A DNA stretch of 64,000 nucleotides from Bradyrhizobium sp. MOS003 (GCF_003020125.1 NZ_PYFW01000001.1:806001-870000); one strand, 5' to 3'. Shown: positions 1 through 9,430, numbered from the stretch's first letter. Notes: generated by a model not told the origin, from the sequence alone. Program-made: numbers and translations.

Positions 1-661
1 GGCGGACCGCATCCTCGATGGTCTCGGCGGCCTCGACGAAGCCGGCGAGGCATGAATACATCCCTGCAGGAAACTGCTTCTGGCGGCCGAGCAGGCACTT
101 GTCGCCGGAGGCGACGTGCATGATCACGACCGGGTCAGTCCGCGGAAAATGCTCGGCCTTGCAGGAAGGACACTCGCGCTTCCAGCCGCCTTCCTTCATC
201 GCGCTGCGCGTGCCGCAATTGGCGCAATAACCGTGGCGCTGGTGCCAGCCGACCATCGACTTCGCCATCGCGATCGCCGACAGCTCCCGGGGCGGGATCG
301 CGCCCTGCATCGCCATGCCGCGCAGCTCGGTCACGGTGTAGTCCGCGCGGCCCACCAGCTTCTCGGCGGCGGCCTGCGACAGGCCCATGCCGAACACCGC
401 GGCGCCGTCGCGCAAGCCCAGGAATATCGTGCCGGGATTGGCGCCGCACTTCAGAGCCTCGTCGATCGAGAGCAGCGCACGAATCTTGTCGCCGTCGCGC
501 TTCACCAGCAGCGAGTCGCGATAAACGACATAGGCGCGCGAGGTCGGCTTCTGCTCCATCGCGAACAGCTTCTCGTCGTCGCGCCGCAGATGCGCGGCGC
601 GATCGAGGATGTTGGTGACGAAGGCCGGTTGTCCCAGCGGAAACGAGTCGAATGCTGACAT
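1..661 (-). CDS. nudC: NADH pyrophosphatase NudC, 3' end cut by window edge
   Basis: Hydrolyses NAD(H) to NMN(H) and AMP, and removes NAD caps from RNA 5' ends (family knowledge). Reading from the ATG at 661, the protein has an N-terminal NUDIX-like domain, then a zinc ribbon with pairs CANC and CPSC, then PRTDPVVIM and the start of the Nudix box (GFVEAAETIEDAVR). The window ends just before the REUxEE part of the box, so the catalytic glutamates are outside. About 220 codons are visible. The start lies 10 bp after the stop of the HIT gene on the same strand, so the two are probably cotranscribed; both products act on nucleotide phosphate bonds. Confidence 0.9.
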   Translation of the reverse strand, partial: MSAFDSFPLGQPAFVTNILDRAAHLRRDDEKLFAMEQKPTSRAYVVYRDSLLVKRDGDKIRALLSIDEALKCGANPGTIFLGLRDGAAVFGMGLSQAAAEKLVGRADYTVTELRGMAMQGAIPPRELSAIAMAKSMVGWHQRHGYCANCGTRSAMKEGGWKRECPSCKAEHFPRTDPVVIMHVASGDKCLLGRQKQFPAGMYSCLAGFVEAAETIEDAVR

Positions 662-671
662 TATCGTTCTT

Positions 672-1091
672 TCAACCCAACCAGATCTTGCGGCGAAGCG
701 CGCTGATGAAATTCTGAACCTCCGCGGCGTCGTGCGCCAAGGGCTGCATCACGCCCCAGACCGGCCGAGGCCAGGCGGCGTCGCTGGTGCGGCGGGCGAT
801 GATGTGGACGTGAAGCTGCGGCACGAGGTTGCCGAGCGCCGCGACATTGAGCTTGTCGCATCGGGTGATCTCCTTCAGCGCGCGCGAGACGCGGGAGATC
901 TCCGTCATCAGCTGCGCCTGCTGCACCTCGTCGAGATCGATGATCTCGACGGCGTCAGTGCGCCGCGGCACCAGCAGCAGCCAGGGATAATGCGCGTCCT
1001 TGATGACCAGCACCTTCGACAGCGGCAGATCGCCGATATCGATGGTGTCCTCTTTCAGGCGGGAGTGCAGCGACCAGGCGGGATCAGACAT
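672..1091 (-). CDS. HIT domain protein
   Basis: A 139-residue member of the histidine triad superfamily, small nucleotide hydrolases or transferases acting on nucleotide-phosphate bonds. The C-terminal half carries QLHVHII where the classical triad is H-x-H-x-H, so the first histidine is Gln; the two later histidines, including the one expected to carry the nucleotidyl intermediate, are present. Two Pro-rich strands (WLLLVPRR and the segment before the triad) fit the HIT fold. It lies directly upstream of nudC. The substrate cannot be told from sequence. Confidence 0.85.
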   Translation of the reverse strand: MSDPAWSLHSRLKEDTIDIGDLPLSKVLVIKDAHYPWLLLVPRRTDAVEIIDLDEVQQAQLMTEISRVSRALKEITRCDKLNVAALGNLVPQLHVHIIARRTSDAAWPRPVWGVMQPLAHDAAEVQNFISALRRKIWLG

Positions 1092-1197
1092 ATGCGTTTC
1101 CGGAGTGCCCGGTGGGTTCGGGCTTTATTGGCCGGACCATACGATACCGATTCCCTGAGGGGAAGGATCGGGGCCGCGGGGGCGGCATGCTCCGCTG

Positions 1198-1344
1198 TCG
1201 TCCCGGGGCGCGCAAAACGCGAACCCGGGACCCATCTCCACGGGGAGAAGTTACTGCCCGAGCCGGCAGCTCCGAGTCTCCGCCAAACTCAATCGTGTTA
1301 CTATGGATTCCGGGCTCGCGCTACGCGCGCCCCGGAATGACGGG
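1198..1344. repeat. Dispersed intergenic inverted repeat (CGTCCCGGGGCGCGC type)
   Basis: The 256-bp gap between the HIT gene and the enolase-superfamily gene is mostly this element. It begins with TCGTCCCGGGGCGCGC and ends with GCGCGCCCCGGAATGACGG, roughly inverted ends with a variable centre. A partial relative is at 17899-17935. No coding signal is seen in it. Confidence 0.55.
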
Positions 1345-1347
1345 AGT

Positions 1348-2475
1348 CTACCCCTCCGCCAGCACCCGCGCATTGGCGCGGACCGAGGCCTCGCTGACGC
1401 GAATGCCGAGGCCGGGTCCATCGGGCACGACGACGTGGCCGCCGCGGTTGGAGACGCGCTGTTCCAGCACGTCCTCCGTCAGCACGTGGTGCGGCATGTA
1501 GAATTCGCAGCCGAGCGAGATGCCCGGCGTGGCCGCGATCAGCTGCGTGCCGGCGGCAAGGCCAATGCCGCCTTCCCAAAGCGTGCCGCCATAGCCGGGC
1601 AGGCCGGCGATGTCGGCGATCGCCATGATCGCCTGCGCCTCGAACAGGCCGCCGGCCTTCATCAGCTTGATCGAGACGGCGTCGGCCGCCTCGCGGCGCA
1701 CCACCTCCATCATGTCGCGGCGGTCGAAGCAGCTTTCGTCGGCCAGCACGGGCGTTTCCATCGCCGCGGTGAGCTGCGCCATCACGTCGAGATATTTGCG
1801 CGGCACCGGCTGCTCGATGAAGGTCGGCGCGAACTGCTCGACATCGCGCAGGATCTTGATGGCACCAAACGGTGCGAGTGCCTGGTTGTAGTCGACGCGC
1901 AGATCGACCTGGTCGCCGAACTCCTTTCGGATCGCTTCGAGATGGTCGAGATCCTCGCGATGCGTCTTCACGCCGGTCTTGACCTTGTAGATGAAATTGC
2001 CCTCAGGAACCATCTTTCGCATGCGCTCGAGATCGGCGGCAAAATCCGGATCGGCGATCGAGAAGGAGAGGGGAATCGTGTCCCGCACCCGGCCGCCGAG
2101 CAGGTCGGCGACGGACAGCCCCGACGATTTGCCGACGATGTCGAGCAACGCCATCTCGATGGCGACTTTTGCTTCGGCATGGCCGACCAGCGCGCGGTCG
2201 AACTCGGCCATGAGCGCGCGGACGCGGCGGACAGGCTTGCCGAGCACGATGGGCCTTAAGTAAATATCGAGCGCGGAGAACGCCGCCTCCGGCGTTCCCG
2301 TGAACACCTCCCACGGCGCCGCCTCGCCCCAGCCGATTACGCCGTCACTCGCGGTGAGCTCGATCAGCACGCGCTTCACCGTGCCCTTGACGTTTCCGAC
2401 GCCCTGCAGGCGCGCCATCTTGATCGGGCTTTCGATCAGGAACAGCCTGAGACGTTCGACGGTCGCTTCACTCAT
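1348..2475 (-). CDS. Enolase-superfamily enzyme, muconate cycloisomerase / dipeptide epimerase type
   Basis: A 375-residue enzyme of the muconate-lactonizing subgroup; these abstract a proton alpha to a carboxylate. Visible signature residues: Lys-x-Lys at 164-166 (KVK), metal ligands Asp195 (DYNQ), Glu221 (EQP) and Asp246 (ADES), and the second base Lys270 (SIKLMKAGG). The C-terminal TLWEGGIG segment fits the muconate cycloisomerase-like branch. It is the last gene of the amino acid ABC operon and its ATG overlaps the stop of the SDR gene (ATGA, 2472-2475). That context favours an amino acid or peptide derivative as substrate, for example dipeptide epimerisation or N-acyl amino acid racemisation, over true muconate cycloisomerisation. 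The exact reaction is not determinable here. Confidence 0.85.
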   Translation of the reverse strand: MSEATVERLRLFLIESPIKMARLQGVGNVKGTVKRVLIELTASDGVIGWGEAAPWEVFTGTPEAAFSALDIYLRPIVLGKPVRRVRALMAEFDRALVGHAEAKVAIEMALLDIVGKSSGLSVADLLGGRVRDTIPLSFSIADPDFAADLERMRKMVPEGNFIYKVKTGVKTHREDLDHLEAIRKEFGDQVDLRVDYNQALAPFGAIKILRDVEQFAPTFIEQPVPRKYLDVMAQLTAAMETPVLADESCFDRRDMMEVVRREAADAVSIKLMKAGGLFEAQAIMAIADIAGLPGYGGTLWEGGIGLAAGTQLIAATPGISLGCEFYMPHHVLTEDVLEQRVSNRGGHVVVPDGPGLGIRVSEASVRANARVLAEG

Positions 2476-3230
2476 GTCAGGCCTCCATTGACGTGCCAGA
2501 CCTGGCCGGTGACGTAGGATGCTTTTGGTGACGCCAGGAAGGCGATGATTTCGGCGACTTCCTCCGGCCGCCCGCGGCGGCGCATCGGAATCAGCGCCTC
2601 GGTCGCGGCGATCTGCTCGGGCGATAGCCGGCTCTCGTTGGGCTTGTCCTTGAGGATGAGACCGGGCGCGACCGCGTTGACGGTGATGCCGTCGCCTGCG
2701 AGTTCGACCGAGGTAAGCCGCACCAGCGCTTCCAGCGCGGCGCGGCTGGCAGCCGTCGCTGCGAAGGGGGCGAATTCGGGACGGATCGCGTGGGCGACGA
2801 AGGAGGACACGGCGACGATCCGCGCATCTTGCCCTGCGCGCAGCTGCGGAAGCGCGGCAGCGACCATTCGCGTGAAGGCCAGTGCGGACTCGTCCATCGC
2901 CTGCCGGAACTGATCCGCGGGCGTGCCGATCGCACTGCCGCGGCGGGCATGGCCGCCGACCAGGATCAATCCGTCGAGCCGGCCGAAGGCGGCTTTCGCG
3001 GCGGCGACGGCGTCGGTGGCCGCGCTCTCCTCGGCGAGATCGCCAAGGCAGCTTGCCGCCACGGCGCCTTTCGCTTCGGCATCCGCGGCAGTGGCTTGAA
3101 GGCCTTCTGCGTTGGCGCGCGTATGGAGCACTAGCCCGATCCCCGGCGCGGCGAGCAGCTTTGCGGTGGCGCGGCCGATGCCGCTGGCGGCGCCGGTGAC
3201 GAGATAGACGCGATTGATATTGGACATCAC
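2472..3230 (-). CDS. SDR-fold protein lacking the catalytic Tyr/Lys
   Basis: A 252-residue short-chain dehydrogenase/reductase fold protein. The Rossmann motif TGAASGIG (12-19) and the C-terminal VNAVAPG and [12 protein letters not shown] segments are normal. The active-site Ser is present (VSSF, about 142), but the YxxxK motif reads TAASR (159-163), so Tyr is Thr and Lys is Arg; the usual NNAG is also altered (VGGHA). It probably binds NAD(P) but may not be a normal oxidoreductase. It overlaps the ATPase gene upstream and the enolase-superfamily gene downstream by 4 bp each (ATGA), so its synthesis is coupled to both. Confidence 0.85.
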   Translation of the reverse strand: MMSNINRVYLVTGAASGIGRATAKLLAAPGIGLVLHTRANAEGLQATAADAEAKGAVAASCLGDLAEESAATDAVAAAKAAFGRLDGLILVGGHARRGSAIGTPADQFRQAMDESALAFTRMVAAALPQLRAGQDARIVAVSSFVAHAIRPEFAPFAATAASRAALEALVRLTSVELAGDGITVNAVAPGLILKDKPNESRLSPEQIAATEALIPMRRRGRPEEVAEIIAFLASPKASYVTGQVWHVNGGLT

Positions 3231-4021
3231 GATGCCGTTGTGGCCGGCGGCAATGCGCCGGTGCGATGGAAATGGCTGAGGAAGGCGCGTGTGGCGGCTT
3301 CCCTCGGAGTGTCGATCACCTGCCGCGCCGGGCCTTCCTCGACCACGATTCCGTCGCGCATGAAGATCAGGCGGTCGGCGACCTCGCGGGCAAAGGCGAT
3401 CTCGTGGGTCACGATAACCATGGTCATGCCTTCGGAGGCCAGTTGCTGGATGACGGCGAGCACCTCGCCGACGAGCTCGGGGTCGAGCGCCGAGGTGGCC
3501 TCGTCGAACAGCATCACGTCGGGCTCCATCGCGAGCGCCCGCGCGATCGCGACGCGCTGCTTCTGGCCGCCGGACAGCGTTGCCGGATATTGATCCGCCT
3601 TCTCCGCAAGTCCAACCTTGATGAGCTGCGCACGGGCGAGCTTTTCCGCATCCGCCTTAGCCATGCGCCGCACCGTGACTGGTCCCTCCATCACGTTCTG
3701 CAGCGTCGTCATGTGCGGGAACAAGTTGAAGTGCTGGAATACCATGCCGGTGGTGGCGCGGAATCTTGCCAGTGTCCTTACGTCGGGAAGCTTCGCGCCT
3801 TCGCCGAACTGGAAGCGTGTATCGCCGACGCGAACGCTGCCGCCATCAGGCGTCACCAGAAGATTGATGCAGCGGAGCAGCGTGGACTTGCCCGAGCCCG
3901 ACGGACCGATCAGCGCCACGACGCCGCCCTTGGCGACGTCGAGATTGATGTTCTTTAAAACCTCGTTGCTGCCGAAGCTCTTGCGCAGGCTGCGGATCTC
4001 GATTTTCGACGTCTCGCTCAT
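3227..4021 (-). CDS. Polar amino acid ABC transporter ATP-binding protein
   Basis: A 264-residue GlnQ/GltL-type ATPase that energises uptake of an amino acid or opine-like solute. Walker [10 protein letters not shown] is near residue 39, signature LSGGQKQR, Walker [15 protein letters not shown] and the switch His in VTHEI. Its stop overlaps the SDR start and its ATG overlaps the permease stop (4018-4021). It forms one transporter with the adjacent permease and binding protein. Confidence 0.95.
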   Translation of the reverse strand: MSETSKIEIRSLRKSFGSNEVLKNINLDVAKGGVVALIGPSGSGKSTLLRCINLLVTPDGGSVRVGDTRFQFGEGAKLPDVRTLARFRATTGMVFQHFNLFPHMTTLQNVMEGPVTVRRMAKADAEKLARAQLIKVGLAEKADQYPATLSGGQKQRVAIARALAMEPDVMLFDEATSALDPELVGEVLAVIQQLASEGMTMVIVTHEIAFAREVADRLIFMRDGIVVEEGPARQVIDTPREAATRAFLSHFHRTGALPPATTAS

Positions 4022-4680
4022 TCGCCGACCGCCAGTCGCTTCTCGCCGCGCCGGACGAGGATGGTGAGCGGGATCAGGATCGCCGCATAGGCGACCGCGA
4101 CCGCCGTGTAGGTTTCCAGCGGCCGGTAGCTGTCATGCGCGGCAACCTGGCTTTGATAGACCAGATCAGGCACCGCCAGCACCGAGACCAGCGAGGTGTT
4201 CTTGAACTGGATGATCGACTGGTTCATCAGCGCCGGGATCATGCGCTTGATCGCCTGCGGCAGCACGATGCGCCGCATGCTCTGGCCAGGGGTCATGCCA
4301 AGCGCGGCGCCGGCTTCGGACTGACCCTTGTCGATCGAGACGATGCCGCCGCGGATGATCTCCGAATAGAACGAGCCGCCATAGAGCGAGAGCGCCAGCG
4401 CCGAGGCCGTGATCGGCGTCATCTCGACGCCGGCGAGGATCGGCAGCGCGTAATAGAACCAGATCAGCTGCACCAGGATCGGCGTGCAGCGGAAGGCTTC
4501 GATGAAGGTGAGCGCGAGAAGACGCAGCGCCCTAAAGCGCGAGAGCGTGCCGAACGCCCCGAGCAGGCCGAACAGCAGCCCGCACACCACGATGACCACG
4601 GTGAAGCCCACGGTGACGCCAAGCCCGTTGAGGAAGAGCCAGCGATAGCTCCAGAGGATGCCGAAGTCCCACTGATACAT
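4018..4680 (-). CDS. Polar amino acid ABC transporter permease (HisM/GlnP type)
   Basis: A 220-residue inner membrane permease. The start MYQWDFG at 4680 is chosen because the in-frame extension to 4800 is translated repeat sequence. Several hydrophobic helices are visible; the EAA-type cytoplasmic loop is [20 protein letters not shown], which contacts the ATPase. Only one permease gene is present, so the channel is probably a homodimer. It is separated from the binding-protein gene by a hairpin-rich repeat at 4695-4827. Confidence 0.93.
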   Translation of the reverse strand: MYQWDFGILWSYRWLFLNGLGVTVGFTVVIVVCGLLFGLLGAFGTLSRFRALRLLALTFIEAFRCTPILVQLIWFYYALPILAGVEMTPITASALALSLYGGSFYSEIIRGGIVSIDKGQSEAGAALGMTPGQSMRRIVLPQAIKRMIPALMNQSIIQFKNTSLVSVLAVPDLVYQSQVAAHDSYRPLETYTAVAVAYAAILIPLTILVRRGEKRLAVGE

Positions 4681-4694
4681 GCGTGCTTTCTTGC

Positions 4695-4827
4695 TCACCT
4701 CTCCCGCTTGCGGGAGAGGTCGTATCGCATTGAAGATGCGATACGGGTGAGGGCTCTTTCCTCTGGGGAAGTCTTGCCAGCTGAGACACCCTCTCCCCAA
4801 CCCTCTCCCGCAAGCGGGAGAGGGGGC
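4695..4827. repeat. REP-like hairpin element between binding-protein and permease genes
   Basis: Two palindromes of the form CTCTCCCGC-TTGC-GGGAGAG lie at each end, with GTATCGCATtgaaGATGCGATAC-type pairing inside. A relative lies at 20775-20917 and a fragment at 16918-16963. Its place inside an operon, just 3' of the binding-protein gene, is where hairpins can protect upstream mRNA and lower downstream expression. Confidence 0.75.
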
Positions 4828-4870
4828 GGAGCGGTGCGCCTCAATCGAGCCCGGCTCAAACTGATCTTAC

Positions 4871-5716
4871 TTACAGCGAAACGCCCGGCGGAATGTCCGC
4901 CTCGGTCACGCCCACCAGCTCCATGTTGGTGATGATGGCGTTGCGGATGAAGCCGAGGCCCTTGTTGAAGTCGATCCAGGTGTTGACGTAGTCGCGCCAG
5001 GTCTTGTCGGTCTCGCGGCGGAAGCCGGCATTCGATGTCGTTGCGAAGATCGGCGTCGGCAGCACGAGCTGGCCGAGCGAGGGGTTCTTCTTCAGTACGG
5101 TCAGCGACAGCATGGTGATCAGGCACTGCGCGTCGACCCGGCCGGTCTGAAGCGCGGCGGTGGCATCGTCCGCGGTCTTGAGCCGCGTGATCTGCGCCTT
5201 CGGCGTCAGGCGGCTGACGACCTGATCGTGCGAGGAGCCCTGGTCGACCGCGATCTTGATGTCGGGCGAGTTCAGCTCGGCCCAGCTCTTCGGCTTGAAG
5301 TCCTTCTTGCAGAGGATGCCGAAGGCGTTGTTGAATACTGGCACCGAGAAATCGACCACCAGCGCGCGCTTCGGAGTCGGGTTGAGGCCGAAGAAGATGT
5401 CGATCTTGTTGGCCTGCAGGTCGAGCACCGAATTGCCCCAAGTGGTCTCGGTGATCTCGAGCTCGGCCTCCATGTCGTCGGCGAGCGCCTTGGCGATGTC
5501 GACGTAGAAGCCCTTCCACTGACCGCTGGAGAGATCCTTCATGTAATAGGGCGCGCCGCCGCCGACCGCGCCGATTCGCATCTTCTTGGTCCGGCGGATG
5601 CGGGCGAAGGTCGATTCGTTCTGATCGGCGGTCTGGGCCACGGCCGGCGAAGCCAGCGCGGCCGCGGTCATGGCGCCAAGCCCGACAATCGATGCAACAT
5701 CACGACGTGTAACCAT
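4871..5716 (-). CDS. Amino acid ABC transporter periplasmic binding protein
   Basis: A 281-residue SBP_bac_3-type protein that captures the solute for the adjacent permease and ATPase. The ATG at 5716 (MVTRRDVASIVG) gives a twin-arginine-like signal peptide ending at AVAQ; a longer frame to 5767 adds only non-signal residues. The mature part has the usual motifs MRIGAVGGGAPYY, WKGFYVDIAKALADD and IDIFFGLNPTPKR. First gene of the five-gene operon. The ligand is not evident; the catabolic partners suggest an amino acid derivative. Confidence 0.93.
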   Translation of the reverse strand: MVTRRDVASIVGLGAMTAAALASPAVAQTADQNESTFARIRRTKKMRIGAVGGGAPYYMKDLSSGQWKGFYVDIAKALADDMEAELEITETTWGNSVLDLQANKIDIFFGLNPTPKRALVVDFSVPVFNNAFGILCKKDFKPKSWAELNSPDIKIAVDQGSSHDQVVSRLTPKAQITRLKTADDATAALQTGRVDAQCLITMLSLTVLKKNPSLGQLVLPTPIFATTSNAGFRRETDKTWRDYVNTWIDFNKGLGFIRNAIITNMELVGVTEADIPPGVSL

Positions 5717-5774
5717 TGGGATCAATCGCTTTTCTGGTTGGGACAGGTTCCGGCAGGTTCTTAGCAAGGTCGCA

Positions 5775-5787
5775 CTTTCAGTGAAAG
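5775..5787. promoter_or_regulatory. 13-bp palindrome upstream of the amino acid ABC operon
   Basis: CTTTCA-G-TGAAAG is a perfect inverted repeat about 58 bp upstream of the binding-protein start. Position and symmetry fit an operator, but no regulator gene is adjacent and it could be chance. Confidence 0.3.
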
Positions 5788-5894
5788 CACAGCCTATCGG
5801 CTGGGCAGATCGGGAATTGCTTGGATGCTGGGCAGGCGCCCTCGATCACGGGCGATAGCCGCTTGCTTTCCGCCCCTTTTGGCCCCAAATAAGG

Positions 5895-5992
5895 ACCGGG
5901 AGATTGGCGGTGGACGAGCCACTCGCCAACCGGGTCAGGTCCGGAAGGAAGCAGCCCTAACGAGGTCGGATCGGGTCGCTCGTCAGTCTCCT
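5895..5992 (+). ncRNA. ffs: Signal recognition particle RNA, small bacterial (4.5S) type
   Basis: The universally conserved domain IV loop is present: GGTCAGGTCCGGAAGGAAGC followed by AGCC (about 5933-5956). Flanking segments pair into the long hairpin, for example GGGAGATTGG near 5897 with the CAGTCTCC region near 5985. It is followed by CTTGTTTTT, a plausible terminator. This RNA scaffolds Ffh for cotranslational membrane targeting. Its place just before dnaX is common in Alphaproteobacteria. Ends are approximate. Confidence 0.92.
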
Positions 5993-6088
5993 ACTTGTTT
6001 TTCGAGCGAACCAGCGCCGGCGGCACCAGCCGCCAGCGCGCTCCTTTCCGCAAAGCCGGCCAAGAGACATTTCATTGCGGATCGACCG

Positions 6089-7924
6089 ATGACCGACGCT
6101 GGCGCCCCTTCCAATCCCGATAGCGCCGGCTCGGCCGGAAACGCGCCCTACCGGGTGCTGGCGCGCAAATACCGTCCCTCCAGTTTCGACGATCTGATCG
6201 GGCAGGAAGCGGTCGTCCGCACCGTCTCCAATGCATTCGAGACCGGGCGGATTCCGCAGGCCTGGATCCTCACCGGCGTCCGCGGCGTCGGCAAGACCAC
6301 CACCGCGCGCATCCTGGCCCGTGCACTCAACTACGAGATGCCGGATGGTTCGGTAAAGGGTCCGACCATCCACATGCCGACGCTCGGCGTGCATTGCCAG
6401 GCGATCATGGAAAGCCGGCACATGGACGTGCTGGAGATGGATGCGGCCTCGCATACCGGCGTCGACGACGTCCGCCAGATCAATGACAGCGTGCGCTACG
6501 CGCCGGCCAGCGCGCGCTACAAGGTCTACATCATCGACGAAGTCCACATGCTGTCGACGGCGGCGTTCAACGCCTTCCTGAAGACGCTCGAGGAGCCGCC
6601 GGAGCACGCCAAATTCGTGTTCGCGACCACCGAGATTCGCAAGGTTCCGGTCACCGTGCTGTCGCGCTGCCAGCGTTTCGATCTGCGCCGGGTCGAGGCC
6701 GACGTGCTGATGAAGCATCTCGCCAATATCGCGGCGAAGGAAAGCGTCGAGATCGAGCCCGAAGCGCTCGGCATCATCGCGCGTGCCGCCGAAGGCTCGG
6801 TGCGCGATTCGCTGTCGCTGCTCGACCAGGCGATCGCGCATGCAGCCGGCACCGTGAAGGCCGACGCCGTCAGGCAGATGCTGGGGCTCGCCGACCGCAC
6901 CCGCGTCATCGACCTGTTCGATTCGCTGGCGCGCGGCGACATCGCGGCCGCCTTCAGGGAGTTCCGTGACCAGTACGATGTCGGCGCCGATCCGATCGTC
7001 GTGCTCTCGGACCTCGCTGAATTCGTCAATTTCGTCACCCGCGTGAAGATCGTTCCCGCGACTGCCGAGAACGTCGCCTATGGCGAGACCGAGCGGGTGC
7101 GCGCGAGGGATTTCGCCTCGAAGATCTCGATGCGCGTGCTGTCGCGGATGTGGCAGATGCTGCTGAAGGGCATCACCGAGGTCCAGGCCGCGACGCGGCC
7201 CGCTGCGGCGGCCGAGATGGTGCTGGTGCGGATCGCCTATGTCGCTGATTTGCCCACGCCGGACGAAGCGATCAGGATGCTGGAGCAGAACGGCGGCGGT
7301 TCGCCGGTCGCAAACGGCGGCGGTGCCGGTCGCAGCAGCGCGTCGTCCGCGCCGGTTGCTTCCGCATCGGCCATGTCCGCAGCGCCGGTTCGCATGCCGA
7401 CATCATCGCCATCAGCGTTCGGCGGTGGCGCCCGGCCGCAGATGGTGGCGCCCGAGCCGGCTCCACAGGGTGCCGCGCCGCAACTGCGCATCACGAGCTT
7501 CACCCAGCTCGTCGCGCTGGCCGGGCAGAAGCGCGACATCATGACCAAGAGCGCGCTCGAAGGCGACATGCGCCTCGTCCGTTTCGAGGAGGGCCGGCTG
7601 GAGGTCGCGCTCGAGCCCAACGCTTCCAAGACGATGATCTCGGAGCTTGCGAGGAAGTTCGAGCAGTGGACCGGCCGTCGCTGGACCATCGTCGTGTCCA
7701 ACGAGCAGGGCCAGCCGACGCTGCGCGCGGTGAACCAGGCCGCCAAGCAGGAGCATGCGCGGACCGCCGAGGCCGATCCGCGCGTGCGGGAGGTGCTGTC
7801 GCGCTTCCCCGGCGCCAAAGTTGTCGAGGTCCGCAGGCTTGCCCCGGAGACGCCGGAGGCCAATATAAACGCGGACTATGGCAGCGACGATCCGCCCGAC
7901 GGTTCCGACGGCGACGATCTCTGA
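6089..7924 (+). CDS. dnaX: DNA polymerase III subunits gamma and tau
   Basis: A 611-residue clamp-loader ATPase. The ATG at 6089 (MTDAGAP) is preferred; the frame extends upstream through the SRP RNA, which cannot be coding. Walker [12 protein letters not shown], Walker [10 protein letters not shown], sensor and arginine-finger segment [10 protein letters not shown] and FLKTLEEPP are seen. The zinc-binding cysteines of E. coli DnaX are mostly lost: the segment reads [11 protein letters not shown] with one Cys. Residues about 410-475 are a low-complexity Ala/Ser/Pro/Gly linker, followed by a tau-type C-terminal domain. Followed by ybaB after 29 bp. Confidence 0.97.
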   Translation: MTDAGAPSNPDSAGSAGNAPYRVLARKYRPSSFDDLIGQEAVVRTVSNAFETGRIPQAWILTGVRGVGKTTTARILARALNYEMPDGSVKGPTIHMPTLGVHCQAIMESRHMDVLEMDAASHTGVDDVRQINDSVRYAPASARYKVYIIDEVHMLSTAAFNAFLKTLEEPPEHAKFVFATTEIRKVPVTVLSRCQRFDLRRVEADVLMKHLANIAAKESVEIEPEALGIIARAAEGSVRDSLSLLDQAIAHAAGTVKADAVRQMLGLADRTRVIDLFDSLARGDIAAAFREFRDQYDVGADPIVVLSDLAEFVNFVTRVKIVPATAENVAYGETERVRARDFASKISMRVLSRMWQMLLKGITEVQAATRPAAAAEMVLVRIAYVADLPTPDEAIRMLEQNGGGSPVANGGGAGRSSASSAPVASASAMSAAPVRMPTSSPSAFGGGARPQMVAPEPAPQGAAPQLRITSFTQLVALAGQKRDIMTKSALEGDMRLVRFEEGRLEVALEPNASKTMISELARKFEQWTGRRWTIVVSNEQGQPTLRAVNQAAKQEHARTAEADPRVREVLSRFPGAKVVEVRRLAPETPEANINADYGSDDPPDGSDGDDL

Positions 7925-7953
7925 GCCTAACTTCTTTCCAAGGACGAGCACCG

Positions 7954-8274
7954 ATGGCTGATTTTCTCGGCATGATGAAGCAGGCGGCGCAGCTGCAATC
8001 CAAGATGCAGGAGATGCAGGAGTCTCTGGCCAACGTGGAAGTCGAGGGCATCTCCGGCGGCGGACTCGTCGCCGTGCGCATGACCGCCAAGATGGACGTC
8101 AAGGGCATCAAGATCGATCCCTCGCTGATGAAAGCGGAAGAGCGCGAGGTGCTGGAAGATTTGCTCGTCACCGCGCTCGGTGATGCGCGCCGCAAGGCCG
8201 AGGCTGCGATGCAGGAGAAGATGCAGTCGCTGACCGGCGGGCTCGGCCTGCCGCCGGGGTTGTTCGGCCAGTAA
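7954..8274 (+). CDS. ybaB: YbaB/EbfC family nucleoid-associated protein
   Basis: A 106-residue DNA-binding protein. The start [10 protein letters not shown] at 7954 gives the typical family length, and the region upstream lies in dnaX. The helical [17 protein letters not shown] segment and the [20 protein letters not shown] core are characteristic. It sits between dnaX and recR, the conserved order that gave the family its link to recombination. One base separates its stop from the recR ATG. Confidence 0.95.
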   Translation: MADFLGMMKQAAQLQSKMQEMQESLANVEVEGISGGGLVAVRMTAKMDVKGIKIDPSLMKAEEREVLEDLLVTALGDARRKAEAAMQEKMQSLTGGLGLPPGLFGQ

Positions 8275-8275
8275 T

Positions 8276-8878
8276 ATGGGCGCCGTTGCAGGTCCCGAAA
8301 TCGAACGGCTGGTGCAGCTTCTCGCGCGGTTGCCGGGCCTCGGTCCGCGCTCGGCGCGGCGCGCGGCGCTGCATCTGATCAAGAAACGCGAAGCGCTGAT
8401 GATGCCGCTGGCTTCGGCCATGCAGGTCGCGCTGGACAAGGTCCAGGTCTGCAAGACCTGCGGCAACATCGACACGCAAAATCCCTGCACCGTCTGCATC
8501 GATCCGAAGCGCGATGACGCCATCATCGTCGTCGTCGCCGACGTCGCCGATCTCTGGGCTCTGGAGCGCGCCAATGCGACCCAGGGGCGCTATCACGTGC
8601 TGGGCGCGACTTTGTCGCCGCTCGATGGCGTCGGCCCGCAGGATCTGACCATCGACGCGCTGGTCGCGCGCGCGCATGATTCGCGGGTGCACGAGATCAT
8701 CCTGGCGCTGAATGCGACAGTCGACGGCCAGACCACGGCGCATTACATCACCGACCTCTTGCAGGACGCCAATGTGAAGGTGACGCGGCTCGCCCACGGA
8801 GTTCCCGTCGGCGGCGAGCTTGATTATCTCGATGAAGGTACGCTATCGGCTGCGATGCGGCAGCGCACCTTATTCTAG
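8276..8878 (+). CDS. recR: Recombination mediator protein RecR
   Basis: A 200-residue protein of the RecFOR pathway that helps load RecA at gaps. It has an N-terminal helix-hairpin-helix ([11 protein letters not shown]), a four-cysteine zinc finger (CKTC and CTVC), a Toprim domain ([11 protein letters not shown]) and the C-terminal [21 protein letters not shown] signature, here [19 protein letters not shown]. Normal length. Last gene of dnaX-ybaB-recR. Confidence 0.97.
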   Translation: MGAVAGPEIERLVQLLARLPGLGPRSARRAALHLIKKREALMMPLASAMQVALDKVQVCKTCGNIDTQNPCTVCIDPKRDDAIIVVVADVADLWALERANATQGRYHVLGATLSPLDGVGPQDLTIDALVARAHDSRVHEIILALNATVDGQTTAHYITDLLQDANVKVTRLAHGVPVGGELDYLDEGTLSAAMRQRTLF

Positions 8879-8933
8879 AGCGTTTTCGAGCGAAGTGGAT
8901 ACCGGTTCGCGTGAAGGAAACGCGTCAAAACAA
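8876..8933 (+). repeat. Dispersed element after recR (AGCGTTTTCGAGCGAAGTGG type)
   Basis: Begins TCTAGAGCGTTTTCGAGCG and ends AACGCGTCAAAACA, with imperfect inverted ends (GCGTTTTC / GAAACGC). I recognise this motif as frequent downstream of genes in Bradyrhizobium and relatives; it may act as a transcript end. Only one copy is in this window. Confidence 0.5.
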
Positions 8934-8966
8934 CAATCTCCATCCAAACTTTACGGAACGGACGAC

Positions 8967-9404
8967 ATGACGAAACTTTTCGCCACACGCCTGGCTTTGG
9001 TCGCGACGATGATGCTGCTGGCGAACCCGGCCATCTCTGCGCAGCAGGACGATGGGGCGCTGCCAGCGCCCAAGCCCGGCAAGCCGATCAACGCGGGCGA
9101 GGTGTTGTCCGGCGAGTTGAACGCGATGAAGGTGCGCGACGCCAAGAACACCGGCAAGCGGATTGCAATGTACCAGATCACCTCCGAGCCGCGTCGCCTG
9201 CCGGCGCCGAACGGGCTGTGCAATCTCGAGACCGGGCCCGAGACCTTCCAGTTGGTCACCTCCAGCGACGCGCAGGCTACGCAGTTGAAAGCGTTGGTCG
9301 GGAAGGAAATCTCGGTCAAGGTCGACGAAATCGCCTGCGCCAGCGATCCCGGCCAGATGAGCGAAGCCGTGATCACGAAGTGGAGCCTGATCAAGAAACA
9401 GTAG
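8967..9404 (+). CDS. Hypothetical exported protein
   Basis: A 145-residue protein with a clear Sec signal peptide (LALVATMMLLANPAISAQQ, cleavage near residue 25). The mature part is about 120 residues with a Cys pair (C at GLCNLE and IACASD) that could form a disulfide. A phrase KRIAMYQITSEPRRL and an ending VITKWSLIKKQ suggest a small beta-rich periplasmic protein. No family recognised. It stands alone between recR and a convergent transporter gene. Confidence 0.8.
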   Translation: MTKLFATRLALVATMMLLANPAISAQQDDGALPAPKPGKPINAGEVLSGELNAMKVRDAKNTGKRIAMYQITSEPRRLPAPNGLCNLETGPETFQLVTSSDAQATQLKALVGKEISVKVDEIACASDPGQMSEAVITKWSLIKKQ

Positions 9405-9430
9405 GGGGGGTGCGTGCATCGCTCTCTCCT

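Noticed and set aside
1348..2475. True muconate cycloisomerase of a catechol pathway
   Set aside because: No catechol dioxygenase or muconolactone isomerase genes are near; the operon is for amino acid transport, so a narrower name is not supported.
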